Part shown: positions 1 to 10,138 of the stretch, one piece after another
Layout of the letters: every line of letters begins with the position of its first letter
How positions within the stretch are numbered: the first letter of the stretch is position 1
NCBI GenBank assembly: GCA_019054805.1
Contig: JAHQIY010000003.1
Location: 1,302,001-1,366,000, forward strand
Direction of reading: 5' to 3'
Length of the DNA: 64,000 bases
Source of the DNA: Brachionus manjavacas
Taxonomy: Eukaryota > Rotifera > Eurotatoria > Ploima > Brachionidae
Position numbers and translations under genes: made by a program
The notes under the pieces: generated by a model
What the model saw: the letters and a program-made list of their open reading frames with translations, nothing else
Databases searched by the model: none
Told to the model about the DNA's origin: nothing

Positions 1-625
1 CCAATTTGACAAAAAAAAGCCCTAAGTGGTTTAACAATGACCTAAAGAAGCATACAACTCGAAAATATAAGCTACACTCAAAAATGAAATCTCCATTAGG
101 ATTTGCTGCACTCAAAGACGAATACAAGAAAACTTGCAAAGACTTAAAGCGAGAGATCAAAGCTATACGCCTGTCTTACGAGGAAAACATTATTCGAGAG
201 AGTAAAAAAAAACCCAAACTAATATATAGCTACATAAACAGTCAGAAAAAACACAAAGATAAAATCAGGTCTTTAACTAACTCAAATGGTGATCTTATGG
301 TAGACAAAAAAAAATTAACAAACCTGTTAAATGACCAGTTCCATGAATCTTTCAATACAGATTGTGGTTCACATTTACCAAATTTTCCGTCAAGATGCCA
401 GGAAATCTGTGAAATCGACACTGAGCTATTTTCATACTCAAATATCACCAAACATATTGCCAAGTTAAATATGAGAAAAGCCGGTGGGAACGACGGATTA
501 CATCCATATGTTATCAAAAGTTGTGCAGATAGCTTCTCGAAATGCTGGAACCGATTTTCATAAAATCATACACAACTGGTAAGCTCCCATCAGTTCTAGA
601 TTTCCAGATAAAATACCGAAATTGA
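1..625 (+). pseudogene. LINE ORF2 relic, linker to start of reverse transcriptase
   Basis: An open frame runs in from the window edge and stops at 563. Its first part is the Lys-rich linker found between endonuclease and reverse transcriptase in CR1/jockey-type non-LTR elements, and residues near 155-170 (KAGGNDGLHPYVIK) match the start of the RT domain. After a frameshift at about 545, similarity continues for some 25 codons (IFIKSYTTGKLP) and is then lost. The rest of the RT is missing, so this is a truncated, inactive copy. The clade is not certain. Confidence 0.75.
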
Positions 626-1580
626 CAAAGAGCTTTATAGTCTTACAAATGATTATTTAGTTTTAAAAGCAGACAGTTGGTCTTCTTATTTATTAATTTA
701 TTTCATATTAATTATTTTTTAAAAGGAACTTAAATAATTAAAATGATATTCAGTCTTTAACTTTTGGATTTTACCAAATGAAACAGTGTATTCCGGACAC
801 AATAACATATTTAGTTTATTGTGTACACTGTTTAGTTTTGCACATGGTTTAATTTTTTGTAATTACAAAATGTATTCAATTTTGAAATAACATTGAAAAA
901 GTGCGATATTTCGAATATTTTTTTCAGTTTCAAATAAAATAATTTTAAGTTAATACTGCAAACATGAAAAACTTTGTTTTTTTTTATTAATTTTGACTTA
1001 AGGTTTGTGATATGATGATCCTTAAAGATAACATTTGTAGTTTAAAAAACTATCTACGCTCTGTTTTCCATTTTTCAGAAATTAATTATTTGTTAAAATG
1101 CACTAAACGAAAGTAAATTATCACTAAAGTCAAAATTTCGAAGAAGAAAACAAAGTTTTTCGGGTCTAGTCGCTTAGGTAATTTATGGTTCACCTGTTAT
1201 TGGAACAATTCTTGTTCTCAGGTTTTAAGCACTATTGATTGACCTTATCAAAAAAATTGTTCACCTATTTTGAAATTTTTTCATCTATTTAGATAAAAGC
1301 TAAATGAAATATTAAAAAATAAGTTGGAAAAATAATTGCATAGAAAATTTAAAGTTGGGCGGAGTAAATTAAATCAGGTAGAAAAAGCATTCTCTTTAAA
1401 GGGCTAGATCACAAAATTACTTTCATTTTCGAGAATAACTTTGAAATTTTGAAAAAAATTGAATTGAAGTTTAGGATTAGTTTATGAAATCTAAGAAAAA
1501 TTTATCATATTTCTCAAATTTTATTGTTCAAATAAAAAAATTCAATCTCAAATCACATTTTTTAAACACGAGCACAATCC
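626..1580. other. AT-rich intergenic stretch
   Basis: No supported ORF, RNA gene or repeat boundary is visible. The sequence is mostly A/T runs. It ends at the TATA box of the small secreted-protein gene. Confidence 0.5.
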
Positions 1581-1588
1581 TATAAAAA
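1581..1588 (+). promoter_or_regulatory. TATA box (TATAAAAA)
   Basis: TATAAAAAGG lies 71 bp upstream of the ATG at 1652, a suitable distance for a short 5' leader. It stands out because it is preceded by a less AT-biased stretch (CACGAGCACAATCC). Confidence 0.5.
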
Positions 1589-1651
1589 GGAAAATTTTTT
1601 TTCAAATTTAAAAATTTAGAAAAAAATTTTGAAAAAAATTTGAAAAAATCA

Positions 1652-2170
1652 ATGCTGTTTAAATTAACAATTTGTTTTTTCTTATTATTAGAAGTTATGC
1701 TTGCCTTAACTTTGGATGGCTTGGACGGTCAAAAATTTGCAAGACCAGTAGTTTTTGACCTTAGAGTGCCAGAATTAGAAGATTTAAGAAATATAAACAG
1801 TGAAATAATATCAAAGCTCAAGAATATTGAGACTATTTTGAACAGCTTCATCTCAGAAAAAGAAAATATCAAAGAAATTTTGGTTGAAAATACAAGCTTG
1901 ATAGATTTTTTGGGAACGAGAATTTCAAGTAGAGATAAAGATTTTAGAAATGATTTGAGACAACGCTGGCAAGACTTAAAAAGTTTTTGGGACAAATTAG
2001 CTAACAAATTGAATGTAATAACTGCAGAACCTATCAATTTTCCAATAAGTGTATCAGATAACAATTTTCATGAACAACTATTAATTTCAAAACCCTTTCC
2101 TGATCCACCATATCCTCGTCCATGCATGCGTAAACGAAATACATTAGATAAAATGATATATCCTTGCTAG
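1652..2170 (+). CDS. Small secreted protein of unknown family
   Basis: Intronless ORF of 172 residues. I start it at the ATG at 1652, because the 12 bases upstream only extend it through a TTG. Residues 1-18 are strongly hydrophobic (FKLTICFFLLLEVMLAL) and read as a signal peptide. Residues about 35-125 are charged and helical with heptad-like spacing (LEDLRNINSEIISKLKNIE), so a coiled coil is likely. The tail is Pro-rich (PFPDPPYPRPC) with two Cys, one at the very C-terminus, which could pair. A TATA box and AATAAA signals flank it, making this a plausible stand-alone gene. I recognise no family, so a role as a secreted structural or venom/mucus-like protein would be a guess. Confidence 0.6.
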   Translation: MLFKLTICFFLLLEVMLALTLDGLDGQKFARPVVFDLRVPELEDLRNINSEIISKLKNIETILNSFISEKENIKEILVENTSLIDFLGTRISSRDKDFRNDLRQRWQDLKSFWDKLANKLNVITAEPINFPISVSDNNFHEQLLISKPFPDPPYPRPCMRKRNTLDKMIYPC

Positions 2171-2249
2171 AAAATTAAAATATAATCTAAATAGCTTCTT
2201 TTCTAATAAATTTTAAAAAACGCATATATTTCTATTTTAAAGTTGTAAT

Positions 2250-2259
2250 AATAAATAAA
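2250..2259 (+). promoter_or_regulatory. Overlapping AATAAA polyadenylation signals
   Basis: Two overlapping AATAAA hexamers lie 80-90 bp after the stop of the secreted-protein gene, a normal 3' UTR length for a compact genome. Confidence 0.5.
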
Positions 2260-2428
2260 AACCTTTTAAGAACGCCTGTTCGAACAATTTATAAAAGCTG
2301 ATTTTTTCTATAAATTTTATGAGAATTTTTTTATTATTTATTTGTTAATCCGTCCCAAGTTCCTTTGGAATAATTGGATAAAATTAAAAAAAAATCAAAA
2401 AAATAAATTTGAATGAAAAATAAGATTA

Positions 2429-2437
2429 GTTAAAAAG
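2429..2437 (+). repeat. Left 9-bp target site duplication
   Basis: GTTAAAAAG directly precedes the TIR at 2438 and is repeated exactly at 4304-4312 after the other TIR. A 9-bp duplication is characteristic of Mutator-like (MULE) insertion. Confidence 0.85.
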
Positions 2438-2450
2438 GGCTATCACTAAA

Positions 2451-2575
2451 ATCCGGATCCGGACACGGATTTCATGTGCCTAAAACACGGTTCCGGACTT
2501 TTTTTTTTTAAATCTAAAACACGGACACGGAAATACCATGTCTATAACACGGATACGGATTTTTTAAAAAAAATT
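2451..2575. repeat. Left subterminal CACGGACACGG repeats
   Basis: Three or four copies of a degenerate unit of the form CTAAAACACGGACACGG lie just inside the left TIR. They mirror the set at 4090-4290 in opposite orientation. Such arrays usually serve as transposase-binding sites. Confidence 0.7.
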
Positions 2576-2704
2576 TGACAAAGATTTAAATAAATTGATT
2601 ATAAAAAACGTAATTAAATTTATTTAAAAAAAAACACTGTTACCATTTAATTTATGGTAAAAAAAATTTTAACTTTATGGTAATAAATAAAAAAAAATTA
2701 GTTA

Positions 2705-3825
2705 CAGTCGACTCTCTTTAATCCGTAACAGACGGGACAGAAAAAAACCATTACGGATTAAGTTTAACGGATTATCTTTAATCCGTAAACGAGCAAAAAA
2801 TTTTAAATTTTCGGATTAACGAATGTAAATTTTGATGCAAAATTTTATTGATAACAAATTATAGAAATATAGTTTAAAAAACATTTAATTTTAAAGTAAA
2901 CGGAATAATTCCCTGTTGAATTACAGCAAATGCCGACTGTGACCCTTTCTTTATTCATTTTTTCACCTGATACAGCTTCACTTGCCAACGTTTTGCTAGG
3001 AGTCATTTTGTAAAAAAAGGCGGTTTCATCGAAATTAAAAACATCTTGAGGCTTGTAATTAGAAGTTATTATTTTTAATTTTTCACGTCCATCTCTGACA
3101 ACTTGTTCATCTACCGAACCAGACTCACCATGACCTGTATATTGCGAAATGTGATGCCTTTTCTTAAACTTTGAAATCCAACCTTCAGAGTATTTGAAGT
3201 TTTTGATTTGAAGCATTGTTCCAAAATCATGAGCCTTGTGAATTAACATTTGATCACTGACGGGGATTTTATTAACGCGAAGTTCACAAAACCACAAATG
3301 AAGTGCCTCTTCAAGTTGTGGATGAAGAGCACCTCTATTTCTAAACTCATAAGAGTCTTCGTCATTACGATAAATTTCTTTGTTTTTTATAATGTCACTC
3401 ATAGTTGAGGCTGGAATTCTCATATTGAATTCAGTTGAGAAATTTTCTCTTAGATCTTTTTGACTAGTCTTAGGATTGGATACATGAAAATCGCATATTT
3501 TTTTCTTTTGTTCTTTTTTAAGTTCATGTTTAATTCGTTTTGGCTTAAGATCCATTTTTTTAAACTAAAATATTATGATTTGAACTTATTGTTTTTAAAC
3601 ATGGTTTCAAAAAAAATTACGGATAAAAGAGCGATAATTATATCATGTAGATTTAGAATTTTTATTTTTATTTTTTACGAATGGCAAAATAAACCGAACT
3701 AAAATTACGAATAATAGTGATGAAATTTGTATTGAAAGTATTGGAAAAGGGGTAGGGACCGGAGAAAAATGTCCGAATGCCGAATTTTACGAATAAAGGA
3801 GTTTCGGATTAAAGCGAGTCGACTG
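2705..3825 (-). mobile_element. Internally deleted Tigger (pogo) element
   Basis: The ends read CAGTCGACTC(T/G)CTTTAATCCG in inverted orientation, and TA dinucleotides at 2703-2704 and 3826-3827 are the target duplication expected for Tc1/mariner-pogo. The 1121-bp element holds one minus-strand transposase ORF that lacks most of the catalytic domain, so it is a deletion derivative. Confidence 0.85.
2845..3555 (-). pseudogene. Tigger/CENP-B-like transposase, C-terminally truncated
   Basis: 236 residues. About 1-60 is a psq/CENP-B N-terminal helix-turn-helix (KKICDFHVSNPKTSQKDLRE), about 75-145 a Tc5/CENP-B-type second HTH ending in WISKFKKRHHIS, then the start of the DDE_1 domain with the first catalytic Asp in VFNFDETAFFYK. 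The frame runs to ICCNSTG and then leaves the family into unrelated residues, so the second and third catalytic acidic residues are gone. It could still bind DNA but not transpose. It lies wholly inside the Tigger TIRs. Confidence 0.85.
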
Positions 3826-3827
3826 TA

Positions 3828-4060
3828 TTCATTTTTAATTTTCTGTCTCGTTTCGGACTTAAATGTTTTTTTTTGTTTTCAACTACACTCATTAGGCTTA
3901 AATAACCTTCATCTGAAAAACAATTACGATAAACAGAAAAATCAATATTTACAACACCGTCTGGTAAATCTTCTGGTTTAATAAGCAAGTCAGATTCATT
4001 GATCAATTTCTTGAAATCAAAATCTTTATCATTTAGACCAATAGCAGAATATATTTTTGT
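3828..4060 (-). pseudogene. Orphan coding remnant of the MULE-like host element
   Basis: A minus-strand frame of about 76 codons, bounded upstream by a stop, encodes balanced sequence (IGLNDKDFDFKKLINESDLL, then LPDGVVNIDFSVYRN) and is cut off exactly where the Tigger inserted. It reads like real protein rather than chance AT-rich ORF, but I do not recognise it. It may be a piece of the host element's transposase or of a captured gene. Confidence 0.4.
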
Positions 4061-4089
4061 TTTTTAGTTAAGATTTTCGGATAAACACG

Positions 4090-4290
4090 CAATTCCGTGT
4101 CCGTGTTTTAGAAATTTATAAAAAAATCCGTGTCCGGGTTTTAGACAAGGTAGGTCCGTGTCCGCATTTTAGAAGGTTTTTTATCGGTCCGTGTCCGTAC
4201 TTTAGTAAAATTTTTAATTTGTCCGGATCCGTGTTTGAGGCACTTGAAATCCGTGTCCGGACGTCCGTAAATCCGTGTCCGGATCCGGAT
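4090..4290. repeat. Right subterminal CCGTGTCCG repeats
   Basis: About six copies of CCGTGTCCG followed by TTTTAGA-like spacers occur in 200 bp, leading into the right TIR. They are the inverted counterpart of the left array. Confidence 0.75.
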
Positions 4291-4303
4291 TTTAGTGATA
4301 GCC

Positions 4304-4312
4304 GTTAAAAAG
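4304..4312 (+). repeat. Right 9-bp target site duplication
   Basis: GTTAAAAAG, identical to 2429-2437. Confidence 0.85.
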
Positions 4313-4364
4313 TAAAAAAAAATATAATTTTAATAGATAACCAAAATATCTTGATTAAAAACCA

Positions 4365-4560
4365 TTAATTTTTCAATCTTAGTTTCTGAAAACGAATTTA
4401 AACATGGAAAAGAATAATCTAAACAAGTATTTGCATATATATTTTATTATGTTAAGTCTTGAAATACAGCGCTCTTTTAGATCATCCACCAAAGGACCAA
4501 ATGTTAGTTTCGAATCAAGAATTGTGATAAAGCGACATCTTTGTCGATATCACTGGAAAG
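4365..4560 (-). pseudogene. Short decayed LINE 3'-end relic
   Basis: Several blocks align by eye with the LINE at 25.9-26.2 kb: TTTCTGAAAACGAATTTAAAC, and CAGCGCTCTTTTAGATCATC followed by TTCGAATCAA. Spacing is similar, with many differences. It represents the C-terminal part of ORF2 on the minus strand and has no open frame. Confidence 0.4.
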
Positions 4561-5230
4561 TTGATTAATTTAAACATGAGCGTTTAAGTTAACAAGGAGC
4601 ATAAATAGCTGCTCCACTACGTCTTACGTGAAGATCGGATAGACGGGCCCAAGGGTACAAATGTGAACATTACAAGTGTAATTTCTAAAAATTTGGCAAA
4701 TTGAAGCTTAAAATCAAATTTTATGATCAAAACGATCATTTAAAATTTTAAAACTTAATTAATCTAATGATTTTGATAATTTTTAAGAAATAAATACTAA
4801 ACATTACTTGATATGTTATGTCTAATGATGGTTCATTATCAAATTAACATCAAAATGATCGATCTCTAATTTATTTGACAAAAACAATCAACAATTTAAA
4901 TAATTCGAAAATTAAAATTTGTAACTTTTATACCCATTAATTCATACTTAAATAATGTTATCTTAATACTTAAATAAATTATATAATTTAAAACATTAAT
5001 TTTTTTTCTTTAAAAGTAAGTTTTCATTAAAATCAATTAAAATATTTAAACTTATTAAAGTGCAATCAAAAGGGACATTTTAAAATGGGTAACTCTATTG
5101 CAACACAGTGCAACACTATGTCGCAATAAAATAATTTATTGACACACTATATACGCTTAAAAAAATAAAAAAATACAAAAAATTTGCGAGCATTAAGTTT
5201 AATGCAATACTTAATATTAAATTGATTTTG
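4561..5230. other. AT-rich intergenic stretch
   Basis: No feature is supported. A short GC-richer patch (GATCGGATAGACGGGCCC, near 4632) has no recognisable identity. Confidence 0.4.
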
Positions 5231-5233
5231 CTT

Positions 5234-6120
5234 ATTTAAAACTTATCCTTGTGTTTGATGGTGAGGGACAAAAATTCAAAAATTTAATTGAAAAAATAAA
5301 AGGCGAAGATATAGACAATAAAGTTTCATACTGTTTAAATGATGAAAATCAGCTGCAGTGTTTATTCCTTCAGACAAAATTTCAATCAAATTGGTTTAAA
5401 AATTACGATACAATCATTCGCATAGATGGAACTTTTAAGCTAAACGTTGAAAATTATCTATTGTATTGGTCCAAGAAGGTAATTGTAAAACGTTGAAAAT
5501 TATCTATTGTATTGGTCCAAGAAGGTAATTGTAATGGGAGACCAGTTGCGTACTGTTTAATGAAAAACGAAACAAACGAAAATTTATCAAGTTAGTGATT
5601 GTAGATAAAGATTTGAGTAATTAAGATCTAATTAAACGTTTTTTTCCTAACTCTATTACACTTTTGTATGCTTTTCACGTAGTGAAATACTTAAAATCAG
5701 TTGTCAGCAAATTAGTGGTTAGTCAAAGTGTAAAAAACGAATTGATGGAATGCATTCAAGGAATGATTTATGCTAAAGATGAATGGGAATATGCATCAAG
5801 TTATCTGGAGTGACAAGAAAGGGCAAAAAAATTTAAAGATTTTATAAAGTATTTCGTTAGTACTTGGCACAATTGAAAGGATTTATGGGTACGATTCTTT
5901 CGTCACTCATTGCCTACACTTGGTACTCACCCAAACAACCACTTAGTTACAATAATAACCTAAAAACTTCAATCAAACCTCGCTCTCATGTGACTGAGTG
6001 TATAGTTGAATTAATGCTTATTACAAAAGAGTACTTGCAAAAAGATCTGGAAAACAAACTAAATCAAATAAAGACAAGAGTCTCAAGAAATCAATTAACA
6101 GCAAAAAAGGAGAAGAAGTA
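5234..6120 (+). pseudogene. MULE-domain (ZSWIM-like) transposase, frameshifted
   Basis: Successive pieces in different frames resemble one protein of the MULE/ZSWIM type. First comes an 81-residue ORF ending in a first catalytic Asp motif (IIRIDGTFKLN). A 46-bp tandem duplication then shifts the frame before NGRPVAYCLMKNET, then VVDKDLSN, then FPNSITLLYAFHVVKYLK (the second Asp/His block). A later piece reads TLGTHPNNHLV. Stops and shifts make it non-functional. No TIRs were found for it. Confidence 0.65.
5442..5533 (+). repeat. 46-bp tandem duplication inside transposase relic
   Basis: A 46-bp segment that starts AAACGTTGAAAATT is present twice, back to back (5442-5487, 5488-5533), with no visible differences. 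Because 46 is not a multiple of three, it breaks the reading frame. Confidence 0.85.
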
Positions 6121-6154
6121 AAATGGACCAAGTTTATGGTACGACTCCTTTTTT

Positions 6155-6534
6155 GTTTTACATTATTTTAATAATATTTAGCCTTTTATTGCAGCGTTCT
6201 TTAATTTCGTCAAAAAGTAAATTAAAATTTAACTTAGAATCAAATTTAATACCAAGACTTGATTCATTTTGCTCACTATTCTGTTTCCATAAATTTTTAA
6301 GTTAAGATTATCACTCTCTTTCTAGTACTTAGAAAATACTACTGAACACGACTTTTCAATTGATATCTTCATTTTCCATTTAATAAGCCATTGTTCTAGT
6401 TCGTTGGTGTATTTATTTATCTTATTTTCTAGGTTCCTCTTTTTTTTATAAATGAAGAATGTAACTAGATCATCTGCGAAAAGCAGAGAGTATTCATTAT
6501 TTGTTTTGTTTCTTTATGGAATGTCATTAATAAA
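6155..6534 (-). pseudogene. LINE fragment (same family as 25.4-28.2 kb), split by an insertion
   Basis: Collinear with 26045-26410 over the whole length, with scattered differences and small gaps (for example ATTTAGCCTTTTATTGCAGC and AAGAATGTAACTAGATCATC in both). It covers the RT C-terminal region in minus orientation. Its continuation, TATACTAAATAAAAGAGG, is found at 11229-11262, on the other side of the 6537-11228 element. Confidence 0.85.
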
Positions 6535-6543
6535 TACAGTGGT

Positions 6544-6556
6544 AATCCGGATTTTG
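6544..6556 (+). repeat. Left 13-bp target duplication of the nested LINE
   Basis: AATCCGGATTTTG, repeated exactly at 9638-9650. It lies within the host TIR, showing that the LINE inserted into the very end of that element. Confidence 0.85.
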
Positions 6557-8293
6557 AACTGAAATTAAGGTTATTCCACGCCAATTATCGCATTTCGAAA
6601 GATCACCCTTTTTCGGCATTCTAACGATATGTCCTTTCGACCAATCTTCTGGAATTACCTCTTTGACCCAGATAGTAGAAAATAGGTCAAACAATACAGA
6701 GACAGATATGGCTACGTCAGCTTTTATCATCTCCGCTTGTATCGTATCTGGCCCTCCAGCCTTTCTGTTCTTCAAGGCTTTGATTGCATCTAAAATTTCC
6801 AATTCCGAAGGTGCATTAGTGTTTATGTCGAGGTCATCTCCAGGAGGCGGAGGTCTTATTATCTCAACCGGATTATTTTGATTGAGAACTTCCTTGAAGT
6901 GTTCGACCCATCTTGATGCCTGTTCTTGAATTGTAGAAAGGGTTTTTCCTTCTTTGTCTTTCACCAGTGCTACCTTTGTTCGGGTTCCGCAAAGGTGATT
7001 TGTGATCTTGAAGGTTTCACTTAAGTTCCCTCTTTCCGCGGCTTCATAAGCAATTTTGGCCATTTGATCAATAAAGGCCCTTATATCTCTTCTTGCGCTC
7101 TTCTTGACATCTTTATTTTTGCTGCTGTACTCTTTTTCGATCATGATTTTTAGCCTCTCCGATTTTGAACGGAGTAATTTTGCCTTTAGGTCTGATCTTT
7201 CTTTAATTTTCGTCCAGGTTTCATTACTTATCCACTCCCTTCTGGATCCACTCTGATATGCAAGAGTGGCATCTGCTGCATTACAGTAAGCTTGCTTGAT
7301 GACATTCCACTTCTCCTGTAAATTTTCAAACTCATTTGCTGGAATACACTCTCGAAAATTCGCTCTTAACTTTCCGCAGTATTCCTTTTTTACTTTCGGG
7401 CATTTTAGGTAATTTAAATTATATTTCTTTTTATTCCTGTGTTGCCCATACGATTTCCTTAATTTGAGCTGTAACGATCCGACAACTAGTGAGTGATCTG
7501 AGTAGACGTCTGCACCTCTAAAAACACGGACATCTTTCAATGATCCTCTCCATCTTTTACTTACGGCTATATGATCGATTTGGCTGAGTGATCTACCCCC
7601 AGGTGATCGCCAAGTAAGTTTGTGGATTTCCTTATGCTCAAACAGTGTTCCTCCAATAACTAGACCACTTTCTAGACAAAAATCGATAAATTTTTCTCCA
7701 TTTTCGTTCATGGTTCCGCAACCGTGTGAACCTATCACTGACTCAAAACCTATATTTTTGCTTCCCACCACCGCATTCATATCACCCATCACAATTAGAA
7801 CATCGTGGCGAAGGACCTCTTCTACGATTTTTCGTAATCCATCGTAAAAGATTTCTTTCTCTTCAATGCTAGCTACGTTGGTCGGTGCATAACATTGTAT
7901 TATTGTAATTTTACAATGCATTCCTTGAAAACGTGCGGTGATCATCCGTTCGTTTATCGGGTTCCATGAAAGCAAGGATCTTGCGGCGAATTTTGATAAC
8001 ATTATGGCAACACCATGAACATGACTGCCATCTTGAGGCATTCCGGAGTATAGTATTGATACTCCGTCCTTGTTGACGCTTCGACCTGATCCTGTCCAAC
8101 GGCACTCGCTTACTCCGAGGATATCAAGTCGGTATTTTGACATGACGTCGATTACTTGAGCTGATTTAGATGTTTCCCACATGGTTCTCACGTTCCATGT
8201 GCCGATTCGTATAGGGTTTTTCGCGTTAAGAAATTTCGGAATCGGAGTACGACCCTCTTCACGGCTTTCAGCCATACTCGTCAAATTAACCAA
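6557..8293 (-). pseudogene. RTE-like LINE ORF2, inverted endonuclease half
   Basis: About 575 codons open without a break. N-terminal APE-like endonuclease: GTWNVRTMWETS (residues about 31-42), the catalytic Glu in LGVSECRW, GDMNAVVG, and SDHSLV near its end. A Lys/Arg-rich linker and the start of the RT (LKNRKAGGPDTIQAEMIK; then WSKGHIVRMPKKGD) follow. It ends where the inversion joins the host TIR; the last eight codons of the open frame are target DNA. The family is often annotated as craniofacial development protein 2-like. Being severed from the RT, it cannot support retrotransposition. Confidence 0.9.
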
Positions 8294-8346
8294 AAGGTCC
8301 CGTCCTTTGTCAACGCTAGTTTTTTGGTTTTGCGTTTCGGTTTCTT

Positions 8347-9625
8347 TAGCAATTTAGCAAGTAAAATTTTCTGCAGAATTGTTTTCAATCGTATATATTC
8401 TTCGATTGATAAACTCTTGCGCAAGGAACAAGCCGGATTTAGAAGAGGAAGAGGATGCATTGATCAGATATTCGCACTGCGTAACATCGTGGAACAGTGC
8501 ATTGAATGGAACGCACCCCTTATTGTCAACTTCATCGATTTTAGGAAGGCATTTGATAGTGTTCACAGAGAAACCCTGTGGGCCGTGCTAAGATCGTACG
8601 GCATCCCTCAGAAAATCGTAAATATAATAAAGCTATTTTATGATAATTTTGAGTGCAACGTGATCCTGCAGGAGGGTACCTCAGAATACTTCCAAATAAA
8701 GACAAGGGTTCGTCAAGGATGCATTCTCTCTCCATTACTTTTCTTGACCCTCATCGACTTTGCAATGAGGAGAAGTACTGAAAGGCAGCGAACTGGAATT
8801 TACTGGGGAATGCATCTGGGTCGGATGGAAAATCTCGAAGATCTAGATTTTGCAGATGATATTGCCCTAATATCACAAATTGATAGCCATATGAAGGAAA
8901 AGACCGAGAAGCTGAAACGCAACACTGGATATGTTGGCCTAGAGATAAACACTCGAAAAACAGAAGTTATGTGCATAAACAAAAAACTCAATGCACCAAT
9001 TTCTGTTGGAGATGAAAATCTTAAATGCGACAGCTTTACATACCTAGGTAGCGTGATCAGCAAAAATGGGGGCTCTGAAAAAGACATTCGAAACAGATTA
9101 ACGAAGGCCAGAACTGCTTTCTTCAAACTAAGGCATATGTGGAAATCGTCATTTCTTCGACTGAGGACTAAATTACATCTTTATAGTAGTCTGGTCAAAT
9201 CTGTATTGTTATATGGATCTGAATGCTGGAAAATGACTGACAGTGATCTTCAAAAGATCGAAGTATTCCATAACAATTGCCTACGAAAAATTTTAAGAAT
9301 CTTCTATCCGAAAGTTATTACAATTGAGGAGCTGTACAACAGATCAAGGTCCGAGCCAATCCGAAACACAATTCGCAGAAGACGACTTAAGTGGCTTGGT
9401 CATGTTCTTAGAATGTCAACAGATAGAATTCCTAGAGTTGCACTATTTTGGACACCTCAAGGAAAGAGAAATGCTGGAAGACCAAAGTTAACCTGGAGGA
9501 GAACAGTTGAAAGAGATCTGAGAGAGATGAAACTCACATGGGGACAAGCAGAAATTGTCGCTAAAGATAGGGTAGAATGGAGGGGACGTGTGGACGCCTT
9601 ATGCTCCACTGGGAGTAGAAGATAG
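8347..9625 (+). pseudogene. RTE-like LINE ORF2, reverse transcriptase half
   Basis: Open for about 425 codons: AGFRRGRGCIDQIF, FIDFRKAFDSVHRE, RQGCILSPLLF, and the catalytic FADDIALIS box with both Asp intact. The C-terminal region has the RRLKWLGHVLRM motif and GKRNAGRPKLTWRR followed by DRVEWRGRVDALC, typical of RTE-type elements. There is no start codon of its own at the junction. The good state of the frame suggests a fairly recent insertion. Confidence 0.9.
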
Positions 9626-9637
9626 AAGAAGAAGAAG

Positions 9638-9650
9638 AATCCGGATTTTG
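9638..9650 (+). repeat. Right 13-bp target duplication of the nested LINE
   Basis: AATCCGGATTTTG, identical to 6544-6556, directly after the (GAA)n tail. Confidence 0.85.
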
Positions 9651-9689
9651 TAACTTACGATAATCTTACTATTAAAAACCCAAATGTGT

Positions 9690-9990
9690 GAAAAAAGTAA
9701 AATGTTCATACATATACTTACGATAACTAACTTTGAAAAAAAGTAAAATGTTCATACATATACTAACGATAACTAACTTTAATATTTAATTATATACTGC
9801 TTTAAAAATTGTCTTATTCAAGATTTACTTTAACATAATTATATGCTGCTTTAAAAATTGTCTTATTCTGGATTATCTTTAACATAATCTTAATATTTAA
9901 AACCCAAATGTCTGAAAAAAAGTAAAATTTTCATGCATATACTTTCGATAACTAACTTTAATATTTGAATATAGTTCTTTTAAAATTGTC
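9690..9990 (+). repeat. Short tandem duplications inside the TIR element
   Basis: A roughly 53-bp unit (AAAATGTTCATACATATACT, then ACGATAACTAACTTT) occurs twice in tandem and again diverged near 9925. A second roughly 60-bp unit (CTGCTTTAAAAATTGTCTTA) is also in tandem, around 9796 and 9848. Confidence 0.75.
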
Positions 9991-10138
9991 TTAATCCATT
10001 TTTAAGATATCATAATATATATTAATTTTTTTTCAATCTAAAATTAGATTTTAATTAAAAAATTAAGAAAAGAAAAAAACATTCAAATTAATTGAAATTC
10101 ATTCATTCAAGTTTATCTTACAAGAAATGTTGTTTGTA

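Larger units (their letters stand above)
2438..4303. mobile_element. MULE-like TIR element carrying a nested Tigger
   Basis: Both ends carry the same inverted repeat, GGCTATCACTAAAATCCGG, extending through CGGACACGGATTT (about 35 bp). Exact 9-bp duplications flank it. Inside each end is a set of CACGGACACGG-type subterminal repeats. Duplication length and subterminal repeats fit the MULE group, but no complete transposase of its own remains: only an unassigned minus-strand ORF (3828-4060). A Tigger element (2705-3825) occupies the middle. Without it the host is about 745 bp, a non-autonomous size. Confidence 0.8.
6557..9637 (+). mobile_element. Near full-length RTE-like LINE with 5' inversion
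   Basis: The 3' part (about 8340-9637) is on the plus strand and ends in a (GAA)n tail; the 5' part (6557 to about 8340) is on the minus strand. The coding breakpoints are close: the minus half ends at NWRGITLISV and the plus half resumes at ASKIFCRIVFNRI, so little or nothing was lost. Exact 13-bp duplications flank it. This arrangement is the known product of twin priming during target-primed reverse transcription. Confidence 0.9.

Noticed and set aside
3460..3702. 80-codon plus-strand ORF
   Set aside because: Antisense to the Tigger transposase start and AT-rich spacer.
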